The notes under the pieces: model-generated
Seen by the model: the letters and a program-made list of their open reading frames with translations, nothing else
Told to the model about the DNA's origin: nothing
Database searches by the model: none
Position numbers and translations under genes: made by a program
Origin: Aureimonas endophytica
GTDB taxonomy: Bacteria > Pseudomonadota > Alphaproteobacteria > Rhizobiales > Rhizobiaceae
DNA: 64,000 nt
NCBI RefSeq assembly: GCF_014642635.1
Contig: NZ_BMIQ01000003.1
Location: 125,255-189,254, forward strand
Direction: 5' to 3'
Part shown: in pieces, positions 12,341-20,989 of the stretch
How the letters are laid out: every line of letters begins with the position of its first letter
Position numbering within the stretch: position 1 is the first letter of the stretch

Positions 12341-13261
12341 ATGCCGCGGACCAACATCGACGACCTGGCGGCGTTCATCGCGATCGTGCGGGAGGGCAAC
12401 TTCACGAAGGCGGCCGGCAAGCTGGGCGTCACGCCCTCGGCCCTCAGCCACACGATGCGCGGCCTGGAGGAACGCCTCGGGGTCCGCCTGCTGGCGCGGA
12501 CGACGCGCAGCGTGACGCCGACGCCGGCGGGCGAGCGCCTCCGCGACACGCTGGAGCCCATGCTGGAGCGGATCGACGAGGAGCTGTCCTCGTTGAGCCA
12601 GTTCCGGGACAGGCCGTCCGGCAAGGTCCGCCTCACGGCGTCGGAACACCCGATCGACACGATCCTCATGCCCGTCGTCTGCCGCCTGCTCGTCACCCAT
12701 CCCGACATCGAGGTCGAGCTGGTGGTGGACTACGGCCTGACCGACATCGTGTCGGAGCGGTTCGACGCCGGGATCCGACTGGGCGACGTCGTCGCCAAGG
12801 ACATGATCGCCGTCCCGATCGGTCCGGACATGCGGTCCGTCGTGGTGGGGTCGCCGGAGTACTTGGAACGGAACGGCAGGCCGGAGACCCCGCAGGACCT
12901 GACTAGCCACCGCTGCATCAACCTTCGCCTGCCGACCCACGGCGGGCTCTACGCCTGGGAGTTCGAACGGGACGGGCGGGAGCTGCGCGTGCGCGTCGAG
13001 GGACAGCTCACCGTCAACAGCATCGCCCCGATGATGCCCGCGGTGCTCGGCGGCGTCGGCCTCGCCTACCTGCCCATGGACCGGGTGAGCGGCCAACTCG
13101 AGAGCGGAGAGCTCGTGCAGGTCCTGGACGAGTGGACCCCGCCCTACGCGGGCTACTTCCTCTACTACCCGAGCCGGAGGCAGCCGACGCCCGCGTTTAC
13201 GGTGCTGGTCGACGCGCTGCGGCACCGAACGCGGCGGGACGCCGACACCCGGCTTGGCTGA
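12341..13261 (+). CDS. LysR-family transcriptional regulator
   Basis: A 306-residue LysR protein: HTH at residues 1-62 (DDLAAFIAIVREGNFTKAA, then LGVTPSALSHTMRGLE) followed by the effector-binding domain. The ATG at 12341 is chosen because it directly begins the family N-terminus; the open frame extends 429 bp upstream across the divergent MFS gene and is a shadow. This is the best candidate for controlling the MFS-RibD-SDR-SDR-AKR run. It is similar in type to regulators such as YhjC or PgrR that govern SDR and AKR genes. Confidence 0.9.
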   Translation: MPRTNIDDLAAFIAIVREGNFTKAAGKLGVTPSALSHTMRGLEERLGVRLLARTTRSVTPTPAGERLRDTLEPMLERIDEELSSLSQFRDRPSGKVRLTASEHPIDTILMPVVCRLLVTHPDIEVELVVDYGLTDIVSERFDAGIRLGDVVAKDMIAVPIGPDMRSVVVGSPEYLERNGRPETPQDLTSHRCINLRLPTHGGLYAWEFERDGRELRVRVEGQLTVNSIAPMMPAVLGGVGLAYLPMDRVSGQLESGELVQVLDEWTPPYAGYFLYYPSRRQPTPAFTVLVDALRHRTRRDADTRLG

Positions 13262-13920
13262 CCGCGCGCCTAGCGCCCTCAGCTCTTTCGGTCGCGGGGA
13301 CGGGCCGCCCGGCGACTTGCGGCGATCCGGCCCCGGGCCTTGCCTGGAACGACGGCTGTGGATCGGCGCCCGGCTTCCATGCCGATCGGCGCGCCAACCT
13401 GTTGAGCGTGCTGATGTCGACGAGGTCATGACATGGAGCCGCTCGACAAGCGCGTGACGATCGCCCATCGCCTCTTCCATCCACAAGCGGATTGGCAGGA
13501 TCCCGCCTGTTCAGTTTCGGACGGCCGTCGAAGCGGGCGTTCGAACGGGATCCTTCCGCTTTCGACCCATTCTTGCGACTCCACCACTGACTCTGGCGGG
13601 CCGAAAGCAGTCCGTCTGCTATCGGAGGCTCGGCCGGAGAAAGCAGACGTTGTTGAACGCTGCTGGCAAGCGGCGGCTTCCGACCAGCTTAAGACATTCA
13701 GCGGCGGTGATGCGAGCGTCGGCTTTCGCTGACACCCGCCATTTCCGGTACCGCAAATGGGCCGGTCGGCTTTGCGCCCTAATTCCAGTCGTTCGTCACC
13801 GCGAATGTTGGTCCCGAAAGCGGCCATTCGTCGAGGCCGATGAAAAAGTCGAACTCACGCCAACCGATCAGCGTATTCGGTCCGTCTTGCGGGCTTCCGT
13901 GGTCCCACTAGAACGGGGAG
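13262..13920. other. 659-bp intergenic region at the left edge of the island
   Basis: I see no supported gene. Short open frames on both strands have no family features. The sequence between about 13590 and 13850 is of the decayed, pseudogene-like type seen between mobile genes, and loosely resembles 24720-24950 in composition and short words such as CCAGTCGTT. This is the junction between the metabolic block and the accessory island. Confidence 0.5.
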
Positions 13921-16900
13921 ATGCCCCGAAAGATTAGCGTGACCACATCCCTGAGCCCGCCCGCAACCGCACGCGAAGTCCTCCACGAAATGCTGCGCAC
14001 GTGGGAACCGGCGGCCGGTCCAACCGGCTTCGAAGGCTTGGTCGCAGACGCGTTGGTCGGCTTTACGGGATTCACGTTCAGGCTCGCCAAGTCGGGATTG
14101 CAGTTCGGCCGGGACGCCGCGACGACGTCGAGCCGATTCGCGATCGCGATGGAGGCAAAGCGCTACACCAACTCCGTCCCGCTGCAGGAACTCGTCGGCA
14201 AGTCGACGCTCGCCGCCTTCGCGCTGGCAGAGGGCGTGGACCTCTGGGTGCTCGCGGCTACCGTCGAGGTCGGTGAGACGACCGAACGGCAGCTCGAGCA
14301 GATCCTCGACAAGGGCGGCATCAGCCTTCTCACACTGGATTGGACGGCGGCCGGTCTGCCGCCGCTCGCCGTCCTGCTCGCGGCGGTGAGGGAACGGGTT
14401 GAGGCATTCGCAAAGCTGCATCTCGATCCGTCGAAGCACGCCGCCCTTGCCGCCGGCCTCGCCGACATCGCAGCCGATCCGGGGTTCGACGCCAGCCTCG
14501 CCGAGATCCGCGACAAGCTATCGCCCGGCCTGCTCGGGTTGGACGCCTGCCGCCACGCCAACACAGCATGGGCGAACGATACGCTCGGAAGCCGGCGGCT
14601 CGCCCAGCGCCAGTTCTCCCAGTTCTTGGTGCCGCTGGAGAACCGGGCGCTCACCGCCGAACGTCCGACGCTGCGGCACTCGATCGGCGAGGCGGTCGAC
14701 CATGCGCGCACCGACGCGGCAGGCGACACGCTCGTGCTGGTCGCGGGCGGCGAGGGCTCCGGCAAGACCTGGGCGGTCACGAACTGGTGGCTGTCGGCAG
14801 ACCCGCGCCCGATCTTGTTGCTGTCCATCGGGCGGATCGCGGAGCAGCTCTCGCCCGGGACCGAGCCGGTCGAGATGCTCGCGCGGCTGGCGGCGCACCA
14901 GTCGGGACCGCGCGACGCCACCGCGGTCGCACGCTGGCGGCGACGGATCGAACGATGGTCGCAGGGCGGCCGGTCCCGCGATGCGTTCGTGCTGGTGGTC
15001 GACGGCCTCAACGAGACCAGCGGCAAGGCCTGGGCGTCGATCCTGCGCGACCTGCTGCCCGCCGTCCGCGATCTGGGCGGCGTCCTGGTCGCCACCTGCC
15101 GCGAGCAATACTGGAGCCGGGAGGTCCGCGACCGCCTGCCACGCTACGTTACGACGATCCGCGTCCAGGTGAACGACTATGACGACGTCGAGTTCGCCGA
15201 CGTCCTGCGAAGGAACGGCGTCGATCCGGGCGATCTGAACCCGCGCCTCAACGCGTTCATGCGCAATCCGAGGATCTGCGCGCTAGCGTTGACGATCCTG
15301 CCCCGCCTCACCGGCATCCAGGACCTGAGCGTCGAGCGCCTGCTCATGGAGTTCTGGCGCCACCGGCTCGAGGAGCGCGAAGACATGATCGCGCACAACG
15401 ACACCGACTTCCGCGACTTGCTCGTCCGCCACGCGCGCGAATACCGCGAACGCCAAGGCGCCGCCTTCAACCGCGACGAGTGGCGCTCCCGCTCGGGCGC
15501 GGCGGCCCGCGATGATGGCCGTGACATCAGGAACGACCTCACCGAGATCGAGGAGGGGCGCTTTTTCGACGGTGCCAGCAGCACCTACCAGTTCCGGCCC
15601 GAGAGCCTCCAGTTCGCGCTCGGCCTCCTGATCTCCGACGAGCTGAAGGGCCACATCGACGCCGGGGACGACCTCGACCAGGCCATCGCGCCCATCATCG
15701 ATCCGATCCGCGGCTTCGACGCGGCCGCCGACGTCCTGACCGCTGCCGTCGCGGTGAGCGTGATGGACGCCGGCTACCCCGACGCGGGGATCGCGGCGCT
15801 CGTCGCCGTCTGGATCTCGCTGCAGAACCATGTCGAGGATGCGTTCGACGAGCTGATGCCGCACATCGCCGCACGGCCCGGCCCGTTCCTCGACGCCTAT
15901 GAATTGCGGGACACCGACCGTGACGATGGACGCTTCCTGCGCTTCATCCTCGAGGCCGCCGCCGAACGGGAGAGCGTGCGGGCAGCGCTGGAACAGCGCG
16001 TCGTCCGCTGGCTCGGTAGCTGGACCCGGACGCTTCCCGAGAGCGCCGATGGGCCGGAGCGCGAACGCCGACAGACCGAACGGAACGAACAGATCGATGC
16101 CCGCCTCGCGTCGCTGACGCCCGACGAGCAGGCCTGGTTTGCCGCGAACTGCCCCGAACTCGCGAGGCCGAGCGGCCTGGCGATGGCGGCGACGCTGCAC
16201 CTGGCCGGCCGGGCGCAGACGCCGTTCGCACCCGGCCTGGTCGCGTTCGCGTTCGCCTACAAGGTCGGCGGCACATACAATTCAGCTTACGACGAGCTCG
16301 CTTGGGTGCTCCGGCTCAACCGGATCGATCCGGCCGAATTCGCGGCCGCGGCGCGGAACGAGGTCGCACGCTTCGTCGCGCCCGGTTCCTCGGCACTCGC
16401 AGGCCAGGCCGTCGCGTTCGCCCTGCGGCTGATGGGGACCGAGGCCGACGAGGACACGGCCGAGGGACTCGCGCCGAGGCCCTCGCCGACCATCATGGGC
16501 GGACCCGAGCCCGACGCGCTCGACCCCGCTACCGATCCGCCCCCCGGAGTCGCGGAGGTGGCCGCACGCATCGCGGCGATGGACCCCACCATCATCTGGA
16601 ACCACATGAGCACCACGGTCGAGGACCACGACCTCGAGCGGACCATTGAGAGCCTCGTCCGCTTCGAGTTCGAGACACTGCGGGAATTCCTCGACCGGGT
16701 CGCTCGGACCATCTCCACCCGGACGGGCCTCCCGCTGCGGCAACTCGCGTGGCACCTGCCCTGGCTCAGCCCCATCCTCGACGCCGAGACCATCGAGGCG
16801 ATCGACCAGCGTGTCGCCGAAATCGGGGCCGACCCGTCGCTCGCACCCGCGGACGACGCCGACTGGATCACGGGCACTATGGTCGAGAGCGTTCTGCCCA

Positions 16901-18489
16901 CTCGAGACGGTGCCGCGCAGCTCGACGTCCTACAGTCGCTGCCCAGCGACGCGCCGTACTATTTCCGATACTCGCGCGTGGCCAAGCCGCTGACGGGCGA
17001 CGACGCCGCGAACCGGCTGGCCGCTGTCATCGACGGCGATCCCAACATCCTCGAACGGACCCTGATCTTCCTCTCCGACGGCGCCGTGCAGGTCACGCCG
17101 GCCCTGCGGGATCTCGTCATCCGCTGCCTTGGCAGTGCCGAGACCGAGGTGGTCGCGGCGGCGGCCGAGTTCGCCAGAGCGCACGACGATCCCGACATCG
17201 ACGACGCCGTGCTCGCGCTCCCGCGTCCCGCCGACGTCGATCGCACATGGCGGGCGGGGACCGTCTCCGCCGCGATCTCGGTCGCGATCGCGCGACGCGG
17301 CCGCGTGGATCTCGTCGAGGACATTCCCGTGGAGCACCTGGATTGGGTCGCGTCGCGCATGCCCGCGGCACTCGACCGCCTGGCGGACACGATCGAAGCT
17401 ACCGTCGAGATGCTCACGGGCGAGATCGACATCGCACCGCCGACCGACGCGATCCTGACACTCGAGGTCGATGAGCCGGAGACTGCGGCGCGCATCAGCC
17501 TAGAGGATCGGGGAGAGCAGTTCGACGACCCGTTCGAGGGCCTGAACGCGGCGATGTCGGACACGACAGGCGCACGCTTCGCGAACCGGCGCCGGCTCCT
17601 CGGCCAGCAGCTCGAGCGCTTCCTTGATAGCCTGGCGAGCGCCGGTGCCCTCGTTGTCGCCCGCCGGCCGTTCGCGATCGGGCTCGACGCGCTCGCGCGA
17701 TCGCAATCGGACAGATACGCCGGATGGCTTCGCGGCATCCTGGCGACCACCGACGACCGTGCATTGCGCAATCTGCAGAACGTCGGTTTAGCCCTCGCAC
17801 AACACTACGCCGAGATCGACGCCAACCTCTCTGCGAGGACCTTCGCCCATCTCTGGCGCATCGACCCGCATGTGACGGTGACGATGGGCCCGGCCAAGCA
17901 TCCGATACGTTTCACGTCGCTGTTCAGCGCGGTGTCGTCAGAAGAGATCGACGCGTTGAGAGGCAAAATGCTGGAGCAGGCGTCCGACGATGGCCAGCTC
18001 GAGACCGTGGTGCTCGCGGCGGAGGCCGCGGGCGCTGGTGTATGGCTGGATGACCACATCGACGGGCGGCTCGCCTCCGCCACGCCGGCCGATCAGGCAT
18101 TGGGAATAACCGCGGCGTCGATGCGCCCCGCCAACCCGCATTCCGATGGCGTGCTCGATCGCGACTGGAAGCGCGGCTTCCTCGGGGATGCGGCCCGCGC
18201 GGGACGCACCCGCTATGCAAGGTCGCGACATTCCGACCACTGGTTCGACTATGCGGTCGCGGCCACCCATCCGCACGAGCGCTGGCGCTACCTCGAGCTC
18301 GCGATCGCGGCGGCCGATAGGCGGCAGCTGATGGAGACCGCACGGCGCGTCACCCCGGACCTGAGGCTCATGGGCGGCGAGGTCGGCGAACGAATGGCGA
18401 AGGCGGCCGAGAAGGCCAACACCGAAGGCAAGAAGACGCTGTTCGGGTGGAGGAAACCCGACAGCCTGCTCCAGCAGATCCTACGCTAG
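13921..18489 (+). CDS. PD-(D/E)xK nuclease-like plus P-loop NTPase giant protein (candidate antiphage STAND)
   Basis: A 1522-residue protein. Residues about 30-130 look like an Mrr-type restriction endonuclease fold: a conserved FE in GPTGFEGLV, then GRD (Asp65) and EAK (Glu78-x-Lys80), the PD-(D/E)xK pattern. A P-loop NTPase follows, with Walker A GGEGSGKT (276-283) and a Walker B-like VVDGLNE ending at Glu365. The remaining 1100 residues are alpha-helical and without recognisable enzyme motifs, suiting a sensor of the STAND kind (HEAT or TPR-like repeats). Nuclease-NTPase-sensor architecture is known from Avs and related antiphage proteins. It is convergent, 25 bp apart, with the XRE/TIR-like/HEPN operon. 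Defence function is inferred. Confidence 0.75.
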   Translation: MPRKISVTTSLSPPATAREVLHEMLRTWEPAAGPTGFEGLVADALVGFTGFTFRLAKSGLQFGRDAATTSSRFAIAMEAKRYTNSVPLQELVGKSTLAAFALAEGVDLWVLAATVEVGETTERQLEQILDKGGISLLTLDWTAAGLPPLAVLLAAVRERVEAFAKLHLDPSKHAALAAGLADIAADPGFDASLAEIRDKLSPGLLGLDACRHANTAWANDTLGSRRLAQRQFSQFLVPLENRALTAERPTLRHSIGEAVDHARTDAAGDTLVLVAGGEGSGKTWAVTNWWLSADPRPILLLSIGRIAEQLSPGTEPVEMLARLAAHQSGPRDATAVARWRRRIERWSQGGRSRDAFVLVVDGLNETSGKAWASILRDLLPAVRDLGGVLVATCREQYWSREVRDRLPRYVTTIRVQVNDYDDVEFADVLRRNGVDPGDLNPRLNAFMRNPRICALALTILPRLTGIQDLSVERLLMEFWRHRLEEREDMIAHNDTDFRDLLVRHAREYRERQGAAFNRDEWRSRSGAAARDDGRDIRNDLTEIEEGRFFDGASSTYQFRPESLQFALGLLISDELKGHIDAGDDLDQAIAPIIDPIRGFDAAADVLTAAVAVSVMDAGYPDAGIAALVAVWISLQNHVEDAFDELMPHIAARPGPFLDAYELRDTDRDDGRFLRFILEAAAERESVRAALEQRVVRWLGSWTRTLPESADGPERERRQTERNEQIDARLASLTPDEQAWFAANCPELARPSGLAMAATLHLAGRAQTPFAPGLVAFAFAYKVGGTYNSAYDELAWVLRLNRIDPAEFAAAARNEVARFVAPGSSALAGQAVAFALRLMGTEADEDTAEGLAPRPSPTIMGGPEPDALDPATDPPPGVAEVAARIAAMDPTIIWNHMSTTVEDHDLERTIESLVRFEFETLREFLDRVARTISTRTGLPLRQLAWHLPWLSPILDAETIEAIDQRVAEIGADPSLAPADDADWITGTMVESVLPTRDGAAQLDVLQSLPSDAPYYFRYSRVAKPLTGDDAANRLAAVIDGDPNILERTLIFLSDGAVQVTPALRDLVIRCLGSAETEVVAAAAEFARAHDDPDIDDAVLALPRPADVDRTWRAGTVSAAISVAIARRGRVDLVEDIPVEHLDWVASRMPAALDRLADTIEATVEMLTGEIDIAPPTDAILTLEVDEPETAARISLEDRGEQFDDPFEGLNAAMSDTTGARFANRRRLLGQQLERFLDSLASAGALVVARRPFAIGLDALARSQSDRYAGWLRGILATTDDRALRNLQNVGLALAQHYAEIDANLSARTFAHLWRIDPHVTVTMGPAKHPIRFTSLFSAVSSEEIDALRGKMLEQASDDGQLETVVLAAEAAGAGVWLDDHIDGRLASATPADQALGITAASMRPANPHSDGVLDRDWKRGFLGDAARAGRTRYARSRHSDHWFDYAVAATHPHERWRYLELAIAAADRRQLMETARRVTPDLRLMGGEVGERMAKAAEKANTEGKKTLFGWRKPDSLLQQILR

Positions 18490-18514
18490 CGGAAGGTCCC
18501 AGTTCGCCGCCCTT

Positions 18515-19021
18515 TCAAGCGCCTCGCATCACCGGCCGCTTCGGCAGGTCCGTCGGTTCGGGGATCCGGATGCCGGTCGCCTGCTCGCGCGCCGCGAGGA
18601 AAGCCTCGTTGAAAGCCGTCGTGATGCGGCTCGCCATCTGCCACGCGTCGAACAGACGCTGATGCGATTGCTCTAGGTCCGCGACCATCGCGTCCCGGCC
18701 CTCCGCGGTCGCGATCGCGTAGTTGTGCCGTTCGAAGAAGCCGTGGTTAACGCGGTTCCGGCAGTTCAGCGCCGTGGCGAAAAGGTCGGTGAGATCATCA
18801 TCGAACAGGAAGGATTCGCGCAAGTTGGCCAGCAGCCCGCCAAGCGTCTTGCGGTCGATGTCGAGCAACAGCCGCCTCGCCGCCTCGCCGTCAGGCTCGG
18901 CGTGCCAGCCCTCCTCTAGCCCGCGCACGCAGAGGATCAGCGTGCCGAGTGCGGTTTCGAAGAGCTGCGCCGCTTCGGCGGTGACGCCGAACTTCGCGTA
19001 GAGCTCGTCCCGCGTGGCCAT
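18515..19021 (-). CDS. HEPN-like helical protein
   Basis: A 168-residue alpha-helical protein. Residues 88-93 read RNRVNH, an exact RNxxxH motif as found in the active site of HEPN ribonucleases, placed near the end of a long helix with further helices on either side. The family includes toxins and RNase effectors of defence systems. Its ATG at 19021 is 1 nt past the stop of the TIR-like gene (19023), so translation is coupled. It could be an RNase effector, or a HEPN fold without catalysis. Similar stand-alone proteins are usually annotated as hypothetical. Confidence 0.6.
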   Translation of the reverse strand: MATRDELYAKFGVTAEAAQLFETALGTLILCVRGLEEGWHAEPDGEAARRLLLDIDRKTLGGLLANLRESFLFDDDLTDLFATALNCRNRVNHGFFERHNYAIATAEGRDAMVADLEQSHQRLFDAWQMASRITTAFNEAFLAAREQATGIRIPEPTDLPKRPVMRGA

Positions 19022-19022
19022 T

Positions 19023-19964
19023 TTAGGCCTGCCACCAAGTCGCGGACACAGGAACGTCGGCGGCGTGCAGCTCGGTCACGAGCCGCCGTTGCCACCCATC
19101 CTGATTATCCAGCGGGACGTAGACGACGCCGTCGTAGTCGGACGGGCACTCGACGCCCGGCGAGACGAGCGCACACACCCTCTCCACGCCGAGCTGTCCG
19201 ATGAAGAAGCCCATCTCGAAGAGCACATTCTGGCGCGGGCGACGGACCGCGACCGGTGCGGCCTCGCCGGCGGGGACGAGCTCGGGCCGGAGATGGCCGA
19301 GGTCGTCACCGGTGAGAAGGACGACGGCGAACGCCGCCCCGTCGGCCTCCTCGCGGAACTTGGTGAGGATCGAACGACCGCGGTTCGGCCGTTCCGAGAG
19401 TATGATCACGTCGACGGCTACCCGGCGCTCGAGGAACCGCGCGACCGCGTGCTTTGCCGCCTCGTCCCGACCATGGACGAGGGACACCTTGGCCGGCCTG
19501 ACCTCGACCGCGGGAGCGACGGGCTCGGGTTCCACCTCGGGAGCCTCGGGGGCGACCGCGCCGATCAGGCCGTGCTCGCGCAGGATGACGAACAGGTCGC
19601 CGTCCTTCACCGCCCAATGGGTCCGACTGAACTCGAAATCCGTTAGTTGCAGGTCCCAGCGGACTTCCTGGATCGCCTCGTCCGTCAACGGGGGGATGGA
19701 ATTGTCGAACTCGAAGATGACACGGATGTCGCTGCCGCGCTGCTGGATGCGGCGGATGTGCCCGATGCGCGGGACGCCGTCAGCCGATTGTTCATACATG
19801 AACAGCGTCGGGAGCTTCGCCAATTCCTCTAGCACCGCGGGCGTAAGCGCAAGCAGCGGCGCCCGGATGTCCTCGGCGGTGTGCTCGAGCACCCGGCTAC
19901 GGTCCCAGATATAGGCGCCTTCCTCCCAAGCGTTATCGTTGGCCGTGACCATCACGTTGAACAT
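19023..19964 (-). CDS. TIR-like (CAP12/PF10137-type) nucleotide-binding effector
   Basis: A 313-residue protein in two parts. Residues 159-305 match the TIR-like family found in cyclic-nucleotide defence effectors: strand KVSLVHGRDEAAK, LSERPNRGRSIL, FAVVLLTGDD, then RQNVLFEMGFFIG with the likely catalytic Glu250, and SDYDGVVYVPLD. Members of this family bind nucleotides and can cleave NAD+. Residues 1-150 form an unrecognised domain plus a Pro/Glu-rich linker (about 138-156). It is cotranscribed between an XRE gene (6 bp upstream) and a HEPN-like gene (1 nt downstream). No cyclase or kinase gene is adjacent. Confidence 0.75.
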   Translation of the reverse strand: MFNVMVTANDNAWEEGAYIWDRSRVLEHTAEDIRAPLLALTPAVLEELAKLPTLFMYEQSADGVPRIGHIRRIQQRGSDIRVIFEFDNSIPPLTDEAIQEVRWDLQLTDFEFSRTHWAVKDGDLFVILREHGLIGAVAPEAPEVEPEPVAPAVEVRPAKVSLVHGRDEAAKHAVARFLERRVAVDVIILSERPNRGRSILTKFREEADGAAFAVVLLTGDDLGHLRPELVPAGEAAPVAVRRPRQNVLFEMGFFIGQLGVERVCALVSPGVECPSDYDGVVYVPLDNQDGWQRRLVTELHAADVPVSATWWQA

Positions 19965-19970
19965 GCCGCC

Positions 19971-20684
19971 TCAATCCCCTCCGTCGGTCGGCGCCGCGGC
20001 GTCCCCGGCTCGCACCGGGAAAATCACACCATCGCGTGGCGTCTCGTATTCGCCGAGGCCATCCATCACGAATGCGCGAGAGATGCCAGCCGCGTCCCGG
20101 CCGACGCGCAGCGCGATCCTGGTCTCGGTCCATTGCGCCATCAGGATCGCTAAGCCGCCACCACCGTCATCGTCGACGTCGTAGCATTGGACTTCGAAGC
20201 TGGCGCCGCCGACAACGAAGCCTCGTTCAACGAGGCCGTCGAGCAGCCTTTTCGCCTCGAGTTCCTGCATGACCTGGTCGACGGGGCGCAACGCGCCCTC
20301 GATGGCAGCGACCGCCTCGCAATGCTCCTGGAACAACTGGATAGAGCGGGCGTCGTCGATGCTGTCCAGTTCGCAGAACCCGAAGTCGATGTTACGACCC
20401 CGGCGGAGCAGGCCGACCAGCCCTCGGCCAGTCGTCATCCGGTCGAGCGGCACGTGCGGCTGATCAGCTACCGATCCTGCCGAGCCGAGCTCAGACGCGG
20501 GCACGCCGAGAGCAGCCGCCAGCGAAGCGAGCGACGCCGCAGCGATCGTGCGCCCCGCCTCGGCACGCTGCACGGTCGCGATGCCGACACCCGCCGACGC
20601 GGCCAGATCCTCCTGTGTCATCGCCCGGGATGCGCGAAGCGCCCTGATGTTCTCGCCGACGTCCATGTTTTCGATCGCAATCAT
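19971..20684 (-). CDS. XRE-family regulator with C-terminal unknown domain
   Basis: A 237-residue protein. Residues about 6-65 are a classic XRE helix-turn-helix (NIRALRASRAMTQEDLAASAG, then VGIATVQRAEAGRTIAAAS). The remainder carries an unrecognised alpha/beta domain with an Asp/Gly-rich turn. The ATG at 20684 follows GGGAGAAG and begins the HTH domain at once; an ORF start at 20714 adds ten residues without support. As the first gene of a three-gene operon with TIR-like and HEPN-like products, it may be the repressor of the module, or a sensor, given its large C-terminal domain. Confidence 0.75.
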   Translation of the reverse strand: MIAIENMDVGENIRALRASRAMTQEDLAASAGVGIATVQRAEAGRTIAAASLASLAAALGVPASELGSAGSVADQPHVPLDRMTTGRGLVGLLRRGRNIDFGFCELDSIDDARSIQLFQEHCEAVAAIEGALRPVDQVMQELEAKRLLDGLVERGFVVGGASFEVQCYDVDDDGGGGLAILMAQWTETRIALRVGRDAAGISRAFVMDGLGEYETPRDGVIFPVRAGDAAAPTDGGD

Positions 20685-20989
20685 ACCGCTTCTCCCATGT
20701 CGATGGGATTCCACGCGGACGCCACATCAGGCCACCCCAGCCAGATATCACCGAGCCATCACCGGCCGTGCCACTGAGTTCGAAACCTTGGCAAAGTGTC
20801 GAAGGCGCCGCCGTACGCACTTCCCTGGCATGCCCTTTCCTGTAAGATGCAGTGGCGCTCTCAGGTAGGAGCCAGCCGCCCGCCAGGAGCGAAGCTGCAA
20901 GCAGCACTGCCGATGATTCTGATTGGACTTGTCTCTCGGGCTCGAGGGGCGGTTGGCGGGCGACGCTTCGACACGAGCTGGAGAATGGC
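20685..20989. promoter_or_regulatory. 305-bp divergent intergenic region (XRE operon / DUF5623 gene)
   Basis: It separates the minus-strand XRE operon from the plus-strand DUF5623-type gene and must contain promoters for both. I could not pick convincing -35/-10 pairs or a clear palindrome by eye. Confidence 0.4.

Noticed and set aside
13426-13827. Minus-strand 133-aa open frame at the island edge
   Set aside because: Composition is not protein-like and no motif is seen.
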